The translations under genes and the position numbers were made by a program. DNA of 41,504 nt from a virus: positions 1-41,504 of IMG/VR virus record IMGVR_UViG_3300009177_000020; one strand, 5' to 3'. Below are positions 21,589 through 28,402 of the stretch, piece by piece. The first letter of the stretch is position 1. Each line of letters starts with the position of its first letter. The notes under the pieces were generated by a model. It did no database searches. It saw only the letters and a program-made list of their open reading frames with translations, and had not been told where the DNA came from.

Positions 21589-22691
21589 GCGCCCGCGAGC
21601 CGACCGCCTCGGAAATGTTCGGCGACGAGCCGCCCGGCGTCGCCGTCCCCGGCACGATCCCGATGGACCCCTGTACGGGGTATCGGGAACGCCCGCGCTT
21701 CCGCCGGCGCTCGGACGGCCGCGCCTACGTGGTGCCCGGGCCGGCCGAGCGCCGCGAGACGGAACTGCCAGCGAGTTACTACAAGGAAGAGGACGAACCC
21801 ATGCCCCCGACCAATGCGCCTGCTGCTACTGCCGCGCCCGCCATGACCGTCTATGACTGCATCGTCGGCGTCTCCCGCGAGATCGCGACGGTGGGCGTCT
21901 CGAAATCGCGCAGCAACCTGCAACAGAACTACAAGTTCCGCGGCATCGATGACGTGCTCAACGCGCTGTCGCCGCTCCTGGCCAAGTATCGGCTGGTGAT
22001 TCTGCCGCGCATCCTGTCCCGCACCGTGGTCGAACACGCGTCGAAAAGCGGCGGCGTGTTGTTCTACGTGACGGTCGAGGCGGAATTCGATTTCGTCTCG
22101 GCGGCCGACAGCTCACGGCACACCGTCAAGACCTACGGCGAGGCGATGGACAGCGCCGACAAGGCGACGAACAAAGCCATGAGCGCGGCCTACAAGTACG
22201 CCGCCTTCCAGACCTTCTGCATTCCGACCGAAGGCGACAACGACGCCGACGCGACGACGCACGAGCCCGTGATCCAGATCCGCGAGACTCCGGCCGCGCC
22301 CGCGGTCGCCATGCGTGTGGACCCGAGCGCAGGAGATTCGGGTGCTAGGCCGAGCGGGGCCGAAGCGCCGGGAGATGCCGCTCTCTCTCCCGGCACCCTT
22401 GACGCTCCGCCAGACGGCGCGCTCTACGTGACGAGCGTGGAAACCCGGCCGACGAAAAACCCGAAGGTGATCAAGGCGCTCATCAACTTCACCGATGGCC
22501 GCGTGCGCTCGACCATCAACACCGCAATGATGAACCTCGCGACGAAGTGCAAGGAGAATCACCGCCCGGTGTGGGTGGAAGACGCCCAGAGTCAGTATGG
22601 CTGGGACTTGCTCAAGCTGACGCTGGCATCAACGGCGGCGGAGATCGCGGCGACGAAGTGGGCGCCGGAGGGATCGCAGGAGGCGTTCTGA
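21585..22691 (+). CDS. erf: ERF-family single-strand annealing recombinase
   Basis: This protein of up to 368 aa promotes annealing of complementary DNA strands during phage recombination. The ERF core begins near residue 86 (YDCIVGVSREIATVGVSKS). It continues with YKFRGIDDVLNALSPLLAKY, RLVILPRILS and the signature YGEAMDSADKATNKAMSAAY, KYAAFQTFCIP. The C-terminal domain (GALYVTSVETRPTKNPKVIK, RSTINTAMMNLATK) has an OB-like look. The GTG at 21585 overlaps the previous stop. A second in-frame ATG at 21801, with AGAGGA seven bases upstream, would give a 296-aa protein without the 72-residue Pro/Arg-rich extension, which is not part of the ERF fold. Either start is possible. Confidence 0.85.
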   Translation: MSAREPTASEMFGDEPPGVAVPGTIPMDPCTGYRERPRFRRRSDGRAYVVPGPAERRETELPASYYKEEDEPMPPTNAPAATAAPAMTVYDCIVGVSREIATVGVSKSRSNLQQNYKFRGIDDVLNALSPLLAKYRLVILPRILSRTVVEHASKSGGVLFYVTVEAEFDFVSAADSSRHTVKTYGEAMDSADKATNKAMSAAYKYAAFQTFCIPTEGDNDADATTHEPVIQIRETPAAPAVAMRVDPSAGDSGARPSGAEAPGDAALSPGTLDAPPDGALYVTSVETRPTKNPKVIKALINFTDGRVRSTINTAMMNLATKCKENHRPVWVEDAQSQYGWDLLKLTLASTAAEIAATKWAPEGSQEAF

Positions 22692-22972
22692 TGCGCGCTC
22701 GCCCGCATGACCATCCGTGCCAGCAGTGCCTGACCCCGACCGACTGTTACGGCGACCTCGAGGCGAACGACGACGGCTGGCCGCTGGTGCGCTGCCGCGC
22801 GTTTCATCTCGACAGCGGGCAGATCGATGACATGTTCCTCTGCGACGACTGCGCCGAGAAAGTGCGCGCCGAAAACTACGACCCGCCCGATCCCGACGGC
22901 GAAGACTTCCGCGGCGGGGAAGCGGCGGCGTATCAGGCTGAGCAGATGGCCGAGGCCAGAAAGCTGAAGTGA
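22691..22972 (+). CDS. Zinc-binding early protein, 93 aa
   Basis: It starts inside the ERF stop (TGATG). Two Cys pairs (CQQCLTPTDC and FLCDDCAEK) frame a beta-rich segment, likely a zinc ribbon, with an acidic C-terminus. It is placed between the ERF gene and an HNH gene, so a recombination or repair accessory role is conceivable. Unknown family. Confidence 0.62.
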   Translation: MRARPHDHPCQQCLTPTDCYGDLEANDDGWPLVRCRAFHLDSGQIDDMFLCDDCAEKVRAENYDPPDPDGEDFRGGEAAAYQAEQMAEARKLK

Positions 22973-23418
22973 TGGGCGCCTTCGCGAACCTGCCGACGAA
23001 AGCCGACGTGGACGCGGCGCGGGTCGGGAAGCCGATCGGGAAGGGCGTGAGTCGCCTCGACACGGCGATGGCCGAAGAGAAGGACGACGCGCGCAAACTC
23101 CGCCGGTGGGCGGCCGAGGTGAAAGCGCGCGATGCCGGGATCTGCCGCGTCTGCGGCATCCAGACGATCGTGACGTGCGAACTCGACGAACGGCGCGGCG
23201 AGAACCACCACATCGTGTCCAGAACCAATCCGGTGACCCGGCACGACCGCCGCAACGGGTTGCATACGTGCTGCAAGTGCCATCGGTTGTTCAAGGCGCA
23301 CAAGCTCTTCGTTGTCGGCACGGCCCGGCAGATGTACAAGGCGGGGCGTGGCCTGACGGCGAAGTGGTATCTCAATGGCGATCTCCCCCTCACATTTACC
23401 GAGAGGTGTCCGACATGA
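22972..23418 (+). CDS. HNH-type nuclease
   Basis: This 148-aa protein (ATG 22972 overlapping the previous stop; a GTG three bases earlier is an alternative) has a treble-clef HNH core. Zinc ligands CRVCG and CCKCH frame it, with RRGENHHIVSRTNPVTRHD and the NGLHTCCKCHRLFK end. The histidine pair NHH plus Asn in RRNGLH match the H-N-H signature. It may nick or cut DNA for recombination, or act in packaging or host takeover. It lies in the recombination module next to ERF. Free-standing HNH proteins can also be homing endonucleases, but no intron or intein is seen here. Confidence 0.78.
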   Translation: MGAFANLPTKADVDAARVGKPIGKGVSRLDTAMAEEKDDARKLRRWAAEVKARDAGICRVCGIQTIVTCELDERRGENHHIVSRTNPVTRHDRRNGLHTCCKCHRLFKAHKLFVVGTARQMYKAGRGLTAKWYLNGDLPLTFTERCPT

Positions 23419-23684
23419 ATGCGAAGTATCTGCCGAATCTGGACGTGGTCAGCGCGAAAGCCCACGACGCGTGGATGGCGGGAAAAACCGCGCAGGGGAT
23501 CACCAGCCGCAAAGCCGAGGACGGCGAAGAGTTGATGGTGCCGTACGCCGACCTCTCCGAGAAGGCGAAGGAACTCGACCGGGGGATGGTGCGCGCGGTC
23601 TACGCCGCGATTCAGGCGACGTGGGCGGCCGAAGAGGAACCCATCGCGCCGACCCCAAGACGGGCCAAGGCCGTCACGACGTGA
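23415..23684 (+). CDS. RyR-domain-like small phage protein, 89 aa
   Basis: The product reads VSAKAHDAWMAGKTAQGITS, KAEDGEELMVPYADLSEKA and ELDRGMVRAVYAAIQATW. The A-x-x-x-H-D-x-W start, the P-Y-A-D-L-S-E-K-A-K-E-L-D-R middle and the closing helix match the short RyR-type repeat seen in phage and bacterial proteins. Function in phages is unknown. It overlaps neighbours at both ends. Confidence 0.6.
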   Translation: MNAKYLPNLDVVSAKAHDAWMAGKTAQGITSRKAEDGEELMVPYADLSEKAKELDRGMVRAVYAAIQATWAAEEEPIAPTPRRAKAVTT

Positions 23685-23827
23685 TCGGCGTCCTCCTCGG
23701 CCTCGCGGTGTGGGCGGGGGTCGTGTGGATCGGCTCGCGATGGATCGACCGCCCGCGGCAGGTGCTCGACAGTCTCGGCCGGATCTCCGAGCGGTGGTTA
23801 GACGAACAGACACGGAACCGACGGTAG
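23681..23827 (+). CDS. Single-span membrane micro-protein, 48 aa
   Basis: GTG 23681 overlaps the previous stop. Residues 2-22 are a membrane span (GVLLGLAVWAGVVWIGSRW) followed by a charged helix (ISERWLDEQTRNRR). It is the last gene before the first cassette repeat. Unknown role. Confidence 0.58.
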   Translation: MIGVLLGLAVWAGVVWIGSRWIDRPRQVLDSLGRISERWLDEQTRNRR

Positions 23828-23848
23828 ACCGAACGAGGACGAAGATTC

Positions 23849-23913
23849 TTATGCGCGATCTCGAAGAGGAGAGTACTTCGATGCCCGAAGACCTCGCGTC
23901 GGCGAGTCCGACC
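23849..23913 (+). repeat. Cassette repeat copy 1 (plus orientation)
   Basis: This is the first of eight degenerate repeats. Conserved ends are GCGATCTCG (23855-23863) and GACCTCGC (23890-23897), separated by 26 bp, plus CGTCGGCG and CCGACC to the right. The outer ends GCGA-TCT and AGA-CC-TCGC are an imperfect palindrome. Inside it, CGAAG (23862-23866) pairs with CTTCG (23876-23880). Confidence 0.85.
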
Positions 23914-23946
23914 GATTCATCGGGCGCAAGTCCGACGCGGCGATGA
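23851..23946 (+). CDS. Leader mini-ORF encoded by repeat copy 1, 31 aa
   Basis: An ATG inside the repeat opens a 31-codon frame (MRDLEEES then MPEDLASASPT) that ends with TGA overlapping the ATG of the next gene (ATGA). A good ribosome binding site, AAGAGGAGAG, precedes an internal ATG at 23881. Copy 3 encodes a similar MPEDLASA peptide coupled to its gene in the same way. It may couple translation of the cassette gene, or be fortuitous. Confidence 0.4.
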   Translation: MRDLEEESTSMPEDLASASPTDSSGASPTRR

Positions 23947-24185
23947 AGGACGTTCGCGCGTGGGCGTTGATCGATCCGCGCACCGATGGCATCCGAGGCG
24001 GCGAGTATCGCTGCGCGATCTTCTGGACACGCGCAGGGGCGAAACTGGAATTGGCCCGCTATCCAGAATGTTCCATCGTGAAGGTGTGGATCACGTCGGA
24101 TCGCGATCGCCGCCGCAGTCGCTCCGCCGTCGTTCTTGAGGATGCCAACGCGGTCGGCACCGCCGATGCGAGGTCTCCGACGTGA
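23943..24185 (+). CDS. Small cassette protein, 80 aa
   Basis: Flanked by repeat copies 1 and 2. The body (VRAWALIDPRTDGIRGGEYR, AIFWTRAGAKLELARYPECS, IVKVWIT) matches a family of small phage proteins with a WAL start, a substrate-like FWTRAGA and a closing KVWIT strand, of unknown function. The final 18 residues (LEDANAVGTADARSPT) are encoded by the repeat and recur at the end of the methyltransferase, so they look like an appended tail and not part of the fold. Confidence 0.6.
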   Translation: MKDVRAWALIDPRTDGIRGGEYRCAIFWTRAGAKLELARYPECSIVKVWITSDRDRRRSRSAVVLEDANAVGTADARSPT

Positions 24186-24215
24186 ATGCCATTCGTCCGT
24201 TCGAGATCGCGTGAA
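24152..24215 (-). repeat. Cassette repeat copy 2 (minus orientation)
   Basis: Conserved ends GCGAGGTC (24168-24175) and GAGATCGC (24203-24210) on the plus strand, the reverse complement of copy 1. The inner palindrome GAATG-C-CATTC (24184-24194) differs in sequence from copy 1 but still self-pairs. The left flank CGGTCGGCACCGCCGATG forms a second small hairpin (TCGGC/GCCGA). Confidence 0.85.
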
Positions 24216-24311
24216 GAGCCTTTGATCGTCGTTCTCCCCACGGCCTCCAGTACGCACTTCCGCGTATGGGATGAGGAGGCTTTCCTGCACCAGTGAGAAG
24301 GGAAGGGTCGT

Positions 24312-24629
24312 ATGAGTCTCAGAAACCGGCAAGACACGCAGAGCGAGAACCCGAACAACCCGCAGTTCACGAACCAGCAGCCCGCGCAGAAACGCAAACG
24401 CGCCTCGTGGGCGCCGCCCTATCAAACGCCCATTCACGGGGTGGTGGACGGTGAACCGGTGCGCATCCTCCAGATCGGGGACATGCCGGGGAAGAGTCCG
24501 GTCTATCTCTGCGTCGATGAACAGGGCTTCAGCGCGCCGGTGAGATTGTCCGACGTGCAGATCACCGACGGCGCCTTCCTGCCGCTGCAGGGGATGGCGC
24601 GCGGGCGGACGCGGACGCAGCAGCAGTAG
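24312..24629 (+). CDS. Small protein, 105 aa, unknown
   Basis: Start ATG is preceded by agaagggaagggtcgt. The first 35 residues are Gln/Asn/Arg-rich and disordered (NPQFTNQQPAQKRKRAS). The C-terminal part is a small beta domain (PIHGVVDGEPVRILQIGDMP, SPVYLCVDEQGFSAPVRLSD). It lies between repeat copies 2 and 3, outside any bracketed cassette. No family recognised. Confidence 0.6.
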   Translation: MSLRNRQDTQSENPNNPQFTNQQPAQKRKRASWAPPYQTPIHGVVDGEPVRILQIGDMPGKSPVYLCVDEQGFSAPVRLSDVQITDGAFLPLQGMARGRTRTQQQ

Positions 24630-24679
24630 GGAACCGGAGCATCCAGGGCGAACGGGAGTTGGCCTGAGAAGCCGTGTGC

Positions 24680-24709
24680 GGGGCCGAGCGGCGGATGGAC
24701 ATCGGCCCC
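24680..24709. terminator. Hairpin after 24629, weak terminator candidate
   Basis: GGGGCCGA (24680-24687) pairs perfectly with TCGGCCCC (24702-24709). Only ATTTAG follows, so the U-run is poor. It could pause or stabilise the message before repeat copy 3. Confidence 0.4.
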
Positions 24710-24720
24710 ATTTAGAAGTC

Positions 24721-24786
24721 TTATGCGCGATCTCGGCGAGGGAGAGTAACGCGATGCCTGAAGACCTCGCGTCGGCGGAACAGGTG
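24721..24786 (+). repeat. Cassette repeat copy 3 (plus orientation)
   Basis: GCGATCTCG (24727-24735) and GACCTCGC (24763-24770) with TTATGC before and GTCGGCGGAA after. The centre is one base longer than copy 1, which puts a stop in the first frame. Confidence 0.85.
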
Positions 24787-24825
24787 ATGCCGTCATTCGC
24801 AAGACCGGACGACGACGATGCTTGA
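24754..24825 (+). CDS. Leader mini-ORF encoded by repeat copy 3, 23 aa
   Basis: Begins at the ATG of repeat copy 3 with GAGGGAGAG upstream and encodes MPEDLASAEQVMPSF plus an acidic end. Its stop overlaps the start of the next gene by eight bases (ATGCTTGA). It shares MPEDLASA with the copy 1 mini-ORF. Confidence 0.38.
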   Translation: MPEDLASAEQVMPSFARPDDDDA

Positions 24826-25201
24826 CCTTGACGATGGTCCGTGCGGCATCTGTATCGATGGCGGCGACGGCGATCTCCCAGAGTTTGAGAGCACCGTCGA
24901 AGTGCGCGCCCGAAAGGCGCACCGCTGTTGCGAGTGTCACGACACGATCGCGATCGGCCAGACCTATGAGCGCATGACCGGCAAATGGGACGGCGTGGTT
25001 AAGACACACAAGACCTGTCTCGCCTGCGCCGAAGTGCGGAACACCCTGTGTTGCGACGGTTGGACGTACACGCGGCTCTGGCACTACGCCGAAGAAACCG
25101 CCTTCGACCATCTCACGACGGGGTGTCTCGCGCAACTGACGACCGCCGCCGCGAAAACCAAACTGCTCGATCGATGGCGGCGATGGAAGGGGCTCTCTTG
25201 A
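24818..25201 (+). CDS. Cys-rich zinc protein, 127 aa
   Basis: First gene of the second repeat-bracketed cassette. It has GPCGICIDG, AHRCCECHDTIAIGQTYERM and HKTCLACAEVRNTLCC, several Cys pairs that would bind at least two zinc ions, followed by a helical C-terminus (LTTAAAKTKLLDRWRRWKG). The C-x-x-C-H-x-x-I-x-x-G-x-x-Y-E pattern is typical of phage proteins with a short treble-clef. Function unknown. The stop is followed by 178 bases without a supported gene. Confidence 0.65.
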   Translation: MLDLDDGPCGICIDGGDGDLPEFESTVEVRARKAHRCCECHDTIAIGQTYERMTGKWDGVVKTHKTCLACAEVRNTLCCDGWTYTRLWHYAEETAFDHLTTGCLAQLTTAAAKTKLLDRWRRWKGLS

Positions 25202-25379
25202 GGATGTGTCGATCAGCCAGTCTGACAAACGCGTGGCCTCCGAGGTCGCACCACCCGTGCGGTCGTAGCGCGACAGATCGTCGTCGTTCGTAATCGTTTC
25301 TTCAGGTTGCGCGATCTTTCCACGCCCGTCGCGCAGGCTGTGCAGGTCTCGACGTGGACACCAGAATCGCAGGTGTCGA
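25202..25379. other. Short non-coding stretch before the replication gene
   Basis: 178 bases with no frame that looks real. It contains GCGCGATCTTTCC and CGAGGTCGCA, partial words of the cassette repeat, but no complete copy. No clear promoter was found. Confidence 0.4.
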
Positions 25380-26255
25380 GTGGCGCGTGGGCGCATGTTG
25401 TCGAAATCGCTCAGCACGTCGGAGAAGTTCGCGTCGGTCAGCGGCCACCTGGTCGAATTCTGCCACGCGCTCTATCCGCTGCTGATCTCGCACACGGATG
25501 ACTTCGGGCGCCTCCAGGGCGACCCGTTCACGGTCAAGCATCAGTGCTACCCGGCGTCGGTCCGGACGCTGGACGACTTTGCCGACGCGCTGCTCGAGCT
25601 CCACCGCGTCGAGCTGATCCGCTGGTATGTCGTCGGCGGGAAACGCTACCTCCAGATCGACAACTTCGACCCGCACCAGTTGGGCTTGCACAAGCGGACA
25701 CGGTCGCGGTTCCCGGAAGTTCCCGGAAGTTCCGGGAAAGTCCCGGAGATTCCCTCTGAAGAGAAGGGAAGGGAACAGGAAGAGAAGGGAAGAGAACAAG
25801 AACCCGTACCGGCGCGTGCCGCGCCTGCGCTCGTCTCGCCCGCTCGCGTGCAAGCCGCGCAGGCCGCGGCCGTGGCAAACGGGAAGACGCACGCCAAGAC
25901 CAAGGCCGCCCTGGCCGGACAGGTCGCGGAACTGCGCGCGGGCTTCGAAGAATTCATGGCGCACTACCCGAAGGGCCACCGGGTCGGCAAGTTGCTCGCC
26001 TGGAAGGCGTGGCAAAAGCTGCGGCCGTCGTTGGTGCTCAAGGACCTCATCGTCGCCTCGGTCGATGAGCACAAAGCGTGGCCGACCTGGCTGAAGGACG
26101 GCGGGGACTTCATCCCGCATCCGACGACGTTTCTGAATCAGGCGCGCTGGGAGGATGAGCCGCCCGTGCGCGGCCCGACGCCCGAGAAGGCGATGTTCGC
26201 GGCGCCGACCCAGGCCGACGTCGAGGCGCAACTTGAGATTCTGCGGCGGCGATGA
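25380..26255 (+). CDS. Replication initiator / replisome organiser-like protein
   Basis: This 291-aa protein probably binds the phage origin and recruits the host replisome. Start GTG 25380 gives ARGRMLSKSLSTSEKF, the standard opening of a widespread phage family. Residues 20-100 are a winged-helix-like domain (LVEFCHALYPLLISHTDDFG, RLQGDPFTVKHQCYP, HRVELIRWYVVGGKRYLQID), followed by FDPHQLGLHKRTRSRFPEVP. A low-complexity linker (residues 110-150) is encoded by 10-bp iterons and a purine-rich tract that resemble an origin. The C-terminal domain (FEEFMAHYPKGHRVGKLLAW, WLKDGGDFIPHPTTFLNQAR) is a helical loader-contact type. Overlaps the next gene by ATGATGA. Confidence 0.82.
   Translation: MARGRMLSKSLSTSEKFASVSGHLVEFCHALYPLLISHTDDFGRLQGDPFTVKHQCYPASVRTLDDFADALLELHRVELIRWYVVGGKRYLQIDNFDPHQLGLHKRTRSRFPEVPGSSGKVPEIPSEEKGREQEEKGREQEPVPARAAPALVSPARVQAAQAAAVANGKTHAKTKAALAGQVAELRAGFEEFMAHYPKGHRVGKLLAWKAWQKLRPSLVLKDLIVASVDEHKAWPTWLKDGGDFIPHPTTFLNQARWEDEPPVRGPTPEKAMFAAPTQADVEAQLEILRRR
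25710..25805. repeat. Candidate replication origin: 10-bp iterons plus purine-rich tract
   Basis: GTTCCCGGAA is repeated at 25710-25719 and 25720-25729, with variants GTTCCGGGAA (25730-25739), AGTCCCGGAG (25740-25749) and a half unit ATTCCC. The core TTCC(C/G)GGAA is palindromic. Immediately to the right, 25758-25805 is nearly all purine on the top strand (repeats of GAAGGGAA and GAAGAGAAGGGAAGAGAA). Iterons followed by an easily melted asymmetric tract inside the initiator gene is the lambda-type origin layout. Confidence 0.6.
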
Positions 26256-26899
26256 TGACTGAGGTCGAGTTGTTCGAATTCAACGTGGTGTTCGCCGATC
26301 TGCGGCGGGTGTTTCCAATCCGTGCCGACGAGAGCGACGCGCGGCAGCTCATCGCGTCCTACTTCGCGGCCTTCCGGCGCTTCCCGCTGGCACGCGTCAA
26401 GGCGGGGGCCGAGGCGTGGATCGCGCACGGGAAACGCTTCCCGCGCCCGGCCGAGTGGATCGAGGCGATGCCGCAGCCGACCGTGCAGGCCGCGGTGGGT
26501 GAACTCTCCGCGGACGAGGCGGACGTCTGGCTCGAGGCCGAGCGGCGCCGCTGGGAAGGCCGTCCGTGCAGTTGCCCCGCGTGTCGGCAGGCCGGGGTGA
26601 GCCGGCGACCGATCCGCTTCGTCCCGGAATTCGACGCTGACGACGCCGACGTCCGGGGCCGGATCGGCGACCGGGTGATCACGCGCGGGCACTGGGCACA
26701 CGGGGACGAGCTCGCGCGCTGGTATGCGGCGAAGGACGCCGCCATGCAGGCCTTCCGCCGCTGGGCCGAGACGCACGCGATGCGTGCGGACGGCAAAAAG
26801 AAGAAGCGGCCGTCGTTCGAACAGCGCATCGAGGCAATTTTCACGAAACGGGAACCCCCCGCGCCGACGCCGGAGCGGGAACCGGGGCAGGAAGGCTAA
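26252..26899 (+). CDS. Putative replication/helicase-loader-like protein
   Basis: This 215-aa protein directly follows and overlaps the initiator. The N-terminal domain (VVFADLRRVFPIRADESDAR, IASYFAAFRRFPLARVKAGA, EAWIAHGKRFPRPAEWIEAM) matches helical phage loader-type proteins that follow initiator genes. Its centre has CSCPACRQAG, a zinc knuckle, and the C-terminus is Lys-rich (DGKKKKRPSFEQRIEAI). No Walker motif is present, as in lambda P-like loaders. Loader function is inferred from order and helical build. Confidence 0.6.
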   Translation: MMTEVELFEFNVVFADLRRVFPIRADESDARQLIASYFAAFRRFPLARVKAGAEAWIAHGKRFPRPAEWIEAMPQPTVQAAVGELSADEADVWLEAERRRWEGRPCSCPACRQAGVSRRPIRFVPEFDADDADVRGRIGDRVITRGHWAHGDELARWYAAKDAAMQAFRRWAETHAMRADGKKKKRPSFEQRIEAIFTKREPPAPTPEREPGQEG

Positions 26900-27150
26900 T
26901 GGCGTATTTCTCGAACGGCACCGAAGGCGATCTCTATCTGGAAGCGGTGTGCATGAAGTGCGCGAACTATCCGGCGGACGATGCCACGCGCGACTGTCCG
27001 ATCCGCGCGGTGCATTTCTTCTACAACTACGACCAGCATAAAAACCCCGAGGTCAAAGGGATCCTCAATATCCTGATTCCGCGCACGAAGGACGGCGGGA
27101 ACGCGCAGTGTTCGATGTTCCGGCCGCTGCCGTTGCGCGTGGTCCGCTGA
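26899..27150 (+). CDS. Cys-containing small phage protein, 83 aa
   Basis: It reads EGDLYLEAVCMKCANYPADD, DCPIRAVHFFYNYDQHKN and GILNILIPRTKDGGNAQCSM. A single CMKC pair with two more Cys suggests a metal site. Similar short proteins recur in phage early regions beside replication genes, with unknown role. It overlaps both neighbours. Confidence 0.65.
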   Translation: MAYFSNGTEGDLYLEAVCMKCANYPADDATRDCPIRAVHFFYNYDQHKNPEVKGILNILIPRTKDGGNAQCSMFRPLPLRVVR

Positions 27151-27359
27151 TGCCGCGCTTTGAGATCGGCGGCGGCCGCGAGTCGGAAGTCATCGACGGC
27201 GTGCCGGTGTTCCGCTGGTTGTACCCGCACAGCGTCGATACCGACTGGCCCGTCTGGCAGATGCCGGCAGGGTCGGCAGGACAAACGCGTGGTCTGCCGG
27301 CCCAACCGACCGACGTGGTCGCAGCGCGCCAACTGGATCTCTTCGTGGAGACTCACTGA
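27150..27359 (+). CDS. Small protein, 69 aa, unknown
   Basis: Start overlaps the preceding stop (TGATG) and stop overlaps the next ATG. It contains VIDGVPVFRWLYPHSVDTDW and ends RQLDLFVETH. No recognised family. Gene status relies on coupling. Confidence 0.58.
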   Translation: MPRFEIGGGRESEVIDGVPVFRWLYPHSVDTDWPVWQMPAGSAGQTRGLPAQPTDVVAARQLDLFVETH

Positions 27360-27760
27360 TGGCGACCCGCGGCTGGCAGGACTTCACCGCCGCCGACGCG
27401 GCCCGGCACAACGCCAAGCTGGAGGTGAAGGCCAAGCCGTCGAAGTATCACGCGGTCAAGACCACGGTCGGGACGATCACCTTCGACAGTGCCGCCGAGG
27501 CGCGGCGCTATGGCGAGCTCAAGGTGCTCGAGCGCGCCGGCGAACTCGGTCTGCTCGAGCTGCAGCCGCGCTACCGGCTCACGGTGACGGCACCAGTAGG
27601 CACGGTCGTGATCGGCGAGTACCGGGCCGACTTTCGTTACCGGACGGCGGCCGGGGATCTCGTCGTCGAAGACGTCAAAGGCATGGCCACGCCCTTGTAT
27701 CGGTGGAAGAAAAAGCACACCGAAGCGCAATACGGCGTGACGATTGTCGAGGTCCGGTGA
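27359..27760 (+). CDS. DUF1064-type PD-(D/E)xK nuclease-like protein
   Basis: This 133-aa protein has the DUF1064 pattern: KYHAVKTTVGTITFDSAAEA, RRYGELKVLERAGEL, LQPRYRLTV, GEYRADFRYRTAAGDLVVED and VKGMATPLYRWKKKH, ending EAQYGVTIVEVR. The Asp in YRADF, the Glu in VVED and the following Lys in VKG fit the PD-(D/E)xK nuclease catalytic set, so it may resolve branched DNA during replication and recombination. Position near ERF and replication genes supports that. Biochemical activity is not established for most members. Confidence 0.78.
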   Translation: MATRGWQDFTAADAARHNAKLEVKAKPSKYHAVKTTVGTITFDSAAEARRYGELKVLERAGELGLLELQPRYRLTVTAPVGTVVIGEYRADFRYRTAAGDLVVEDVKGMATPLYRWKKKHTEAQYGVTIVEVR

Positions 27761-28029
27761 ACATCCGGGGTCTGTCGGCAGCCGCCCGCTACTGGCAACG
27801 CCGCGCCCGAGGCGCCTGTGTCCGATGCGGGCAACCGACGGGACATCGCGGCGCGTGTTGTCTGCGATGCCAAGCGTGGAAGCGGGACTGGATGCGGCGG
27901 CGCTTTGGGTATGGGCGGTTGACGCCGGCGCAGAAGTCAGCACAGGCGCGGCAGGCGGCGTTGAAGCGATGGCAGCGCCTGGCGGACGAGGACGAGGTCG
28001 GCATAGTCGATGCGAGGTCTTCACCGTGA
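27757..28029 (+). CDS. Zinc-ribbon protein, 90 aa, with repeat-encoded tail
   Basis: GTG 27757 overlaps the previous stop. CVRCGQPTGHRGACCLRCQA is a compact zinc ribbon. A basic helix follows (MRRRFGYGRLTPAQKSAQAR). The last residues (DEDEVGIVDARSSP) come from cassette repeat copy 4 and resemble the tails of two other cassette proteins. It is the last gene of the second cassette. Likely nucleic-acid binding. Confidence 0.6.
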   Translation: MNIRGLSAAARYWQRRARGACVRCGQPTGHRGACCLRCQAWKRDWMRRRFGYGRLTPAQKSAQARQAALKRWQRLADEDEVGIVDARSSP

Positions 28030-28060
28030 GTGCGTTTCATCAACGCCGAGATCGCGTCAA
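27996..28060 (-). repeat. Cassette repeat copy 4 (minus orientation)
   Basis: GCGAGGTC (28012-28019) and GAGATCGC (28048-28055), with GGTCGG to the left and GTCAA to the right. It closes the cassette opened by copy 3. Confidence 0.83.
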
Positions 28061-28069
28061 GGACGTCTC

Positions 28070-28402
28070 GTGCTCCTGACGCTCTCCCTCGACGAGCTGG
28101 ATCAGATCGTCCAAGGATTAGCCATGCTCCCGGTCGCCGCGGATCTCCATCGACGACTCGCGGCGAAGCTGCACTGCGAATCGCTGCTGCCGATCCCGGA
28201 CGACACACGGCGCGTCTGGGTGCGTAGTTTCAAAGTCGGGGAAGCGGACGTGAGCTGTGAATACTACGACGCCGTGACGTGTGATCGGATCGAGGCGGCG
28301 ATTGACGCGGTGCTCCGAACGAAGTCCGACGAACGCTCTGTCGCGATCTCGGCGACGGTGACCCGATCGGCGTCGAAGACCTCGCGTCGGAAGGTGGGGT
28401 AA
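28070..28402 (+). CDS. Small protein, about 110 aa, between repeats
   Basis: Candidate GTG start at 28070, ten bases after repeat copy 4. The body (LSLDELDQIVQGLAMLPVAA, DLHRRLAAKLHCE, VWVRSFKVGEADVSCEYYDA) looks like a small alpha/beta domain. The C-terminus (ATVTRSASKTSRRKVG) is encoded by repeat copy 5, and the stop TAA overlaps the methyltransferase ATG. No family recognised. A later ATG at 28124 is another possible start region. Confidence 0.52.
   Translation: MLLTLSLDELDQIVQGLAMLPVAADLHRRLAAKLHCESLLPIPDDTRRVWVRSFKVGEADVSCEYYDAVTCDRIEAAIDAVLRTKSDERSVAISATVTRSASKTSRRKVG
28337..28395 (+). repeat. Cassette repeat copy 5 (plus orientation)
   Basis: GCGATCTCG (28343-28351) and GACCTCGC (28378-28385). 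The inner arm CGACG (28353-28357) can pair with CGTCG (28371-28375), again different bases from other copies. In this copy the EDLAS reading frame runs straight into the methyltransferase start. Confidence 0.82.

Noticed and set aside
22629-24437. 602-aa minus-strand frame across several early genes
   Set aside because: It covers four coupled plus-strand genes with recognised motifs (HNH, RyR-like) and contains Arg/Ser/Pro low-complexity sequence only.
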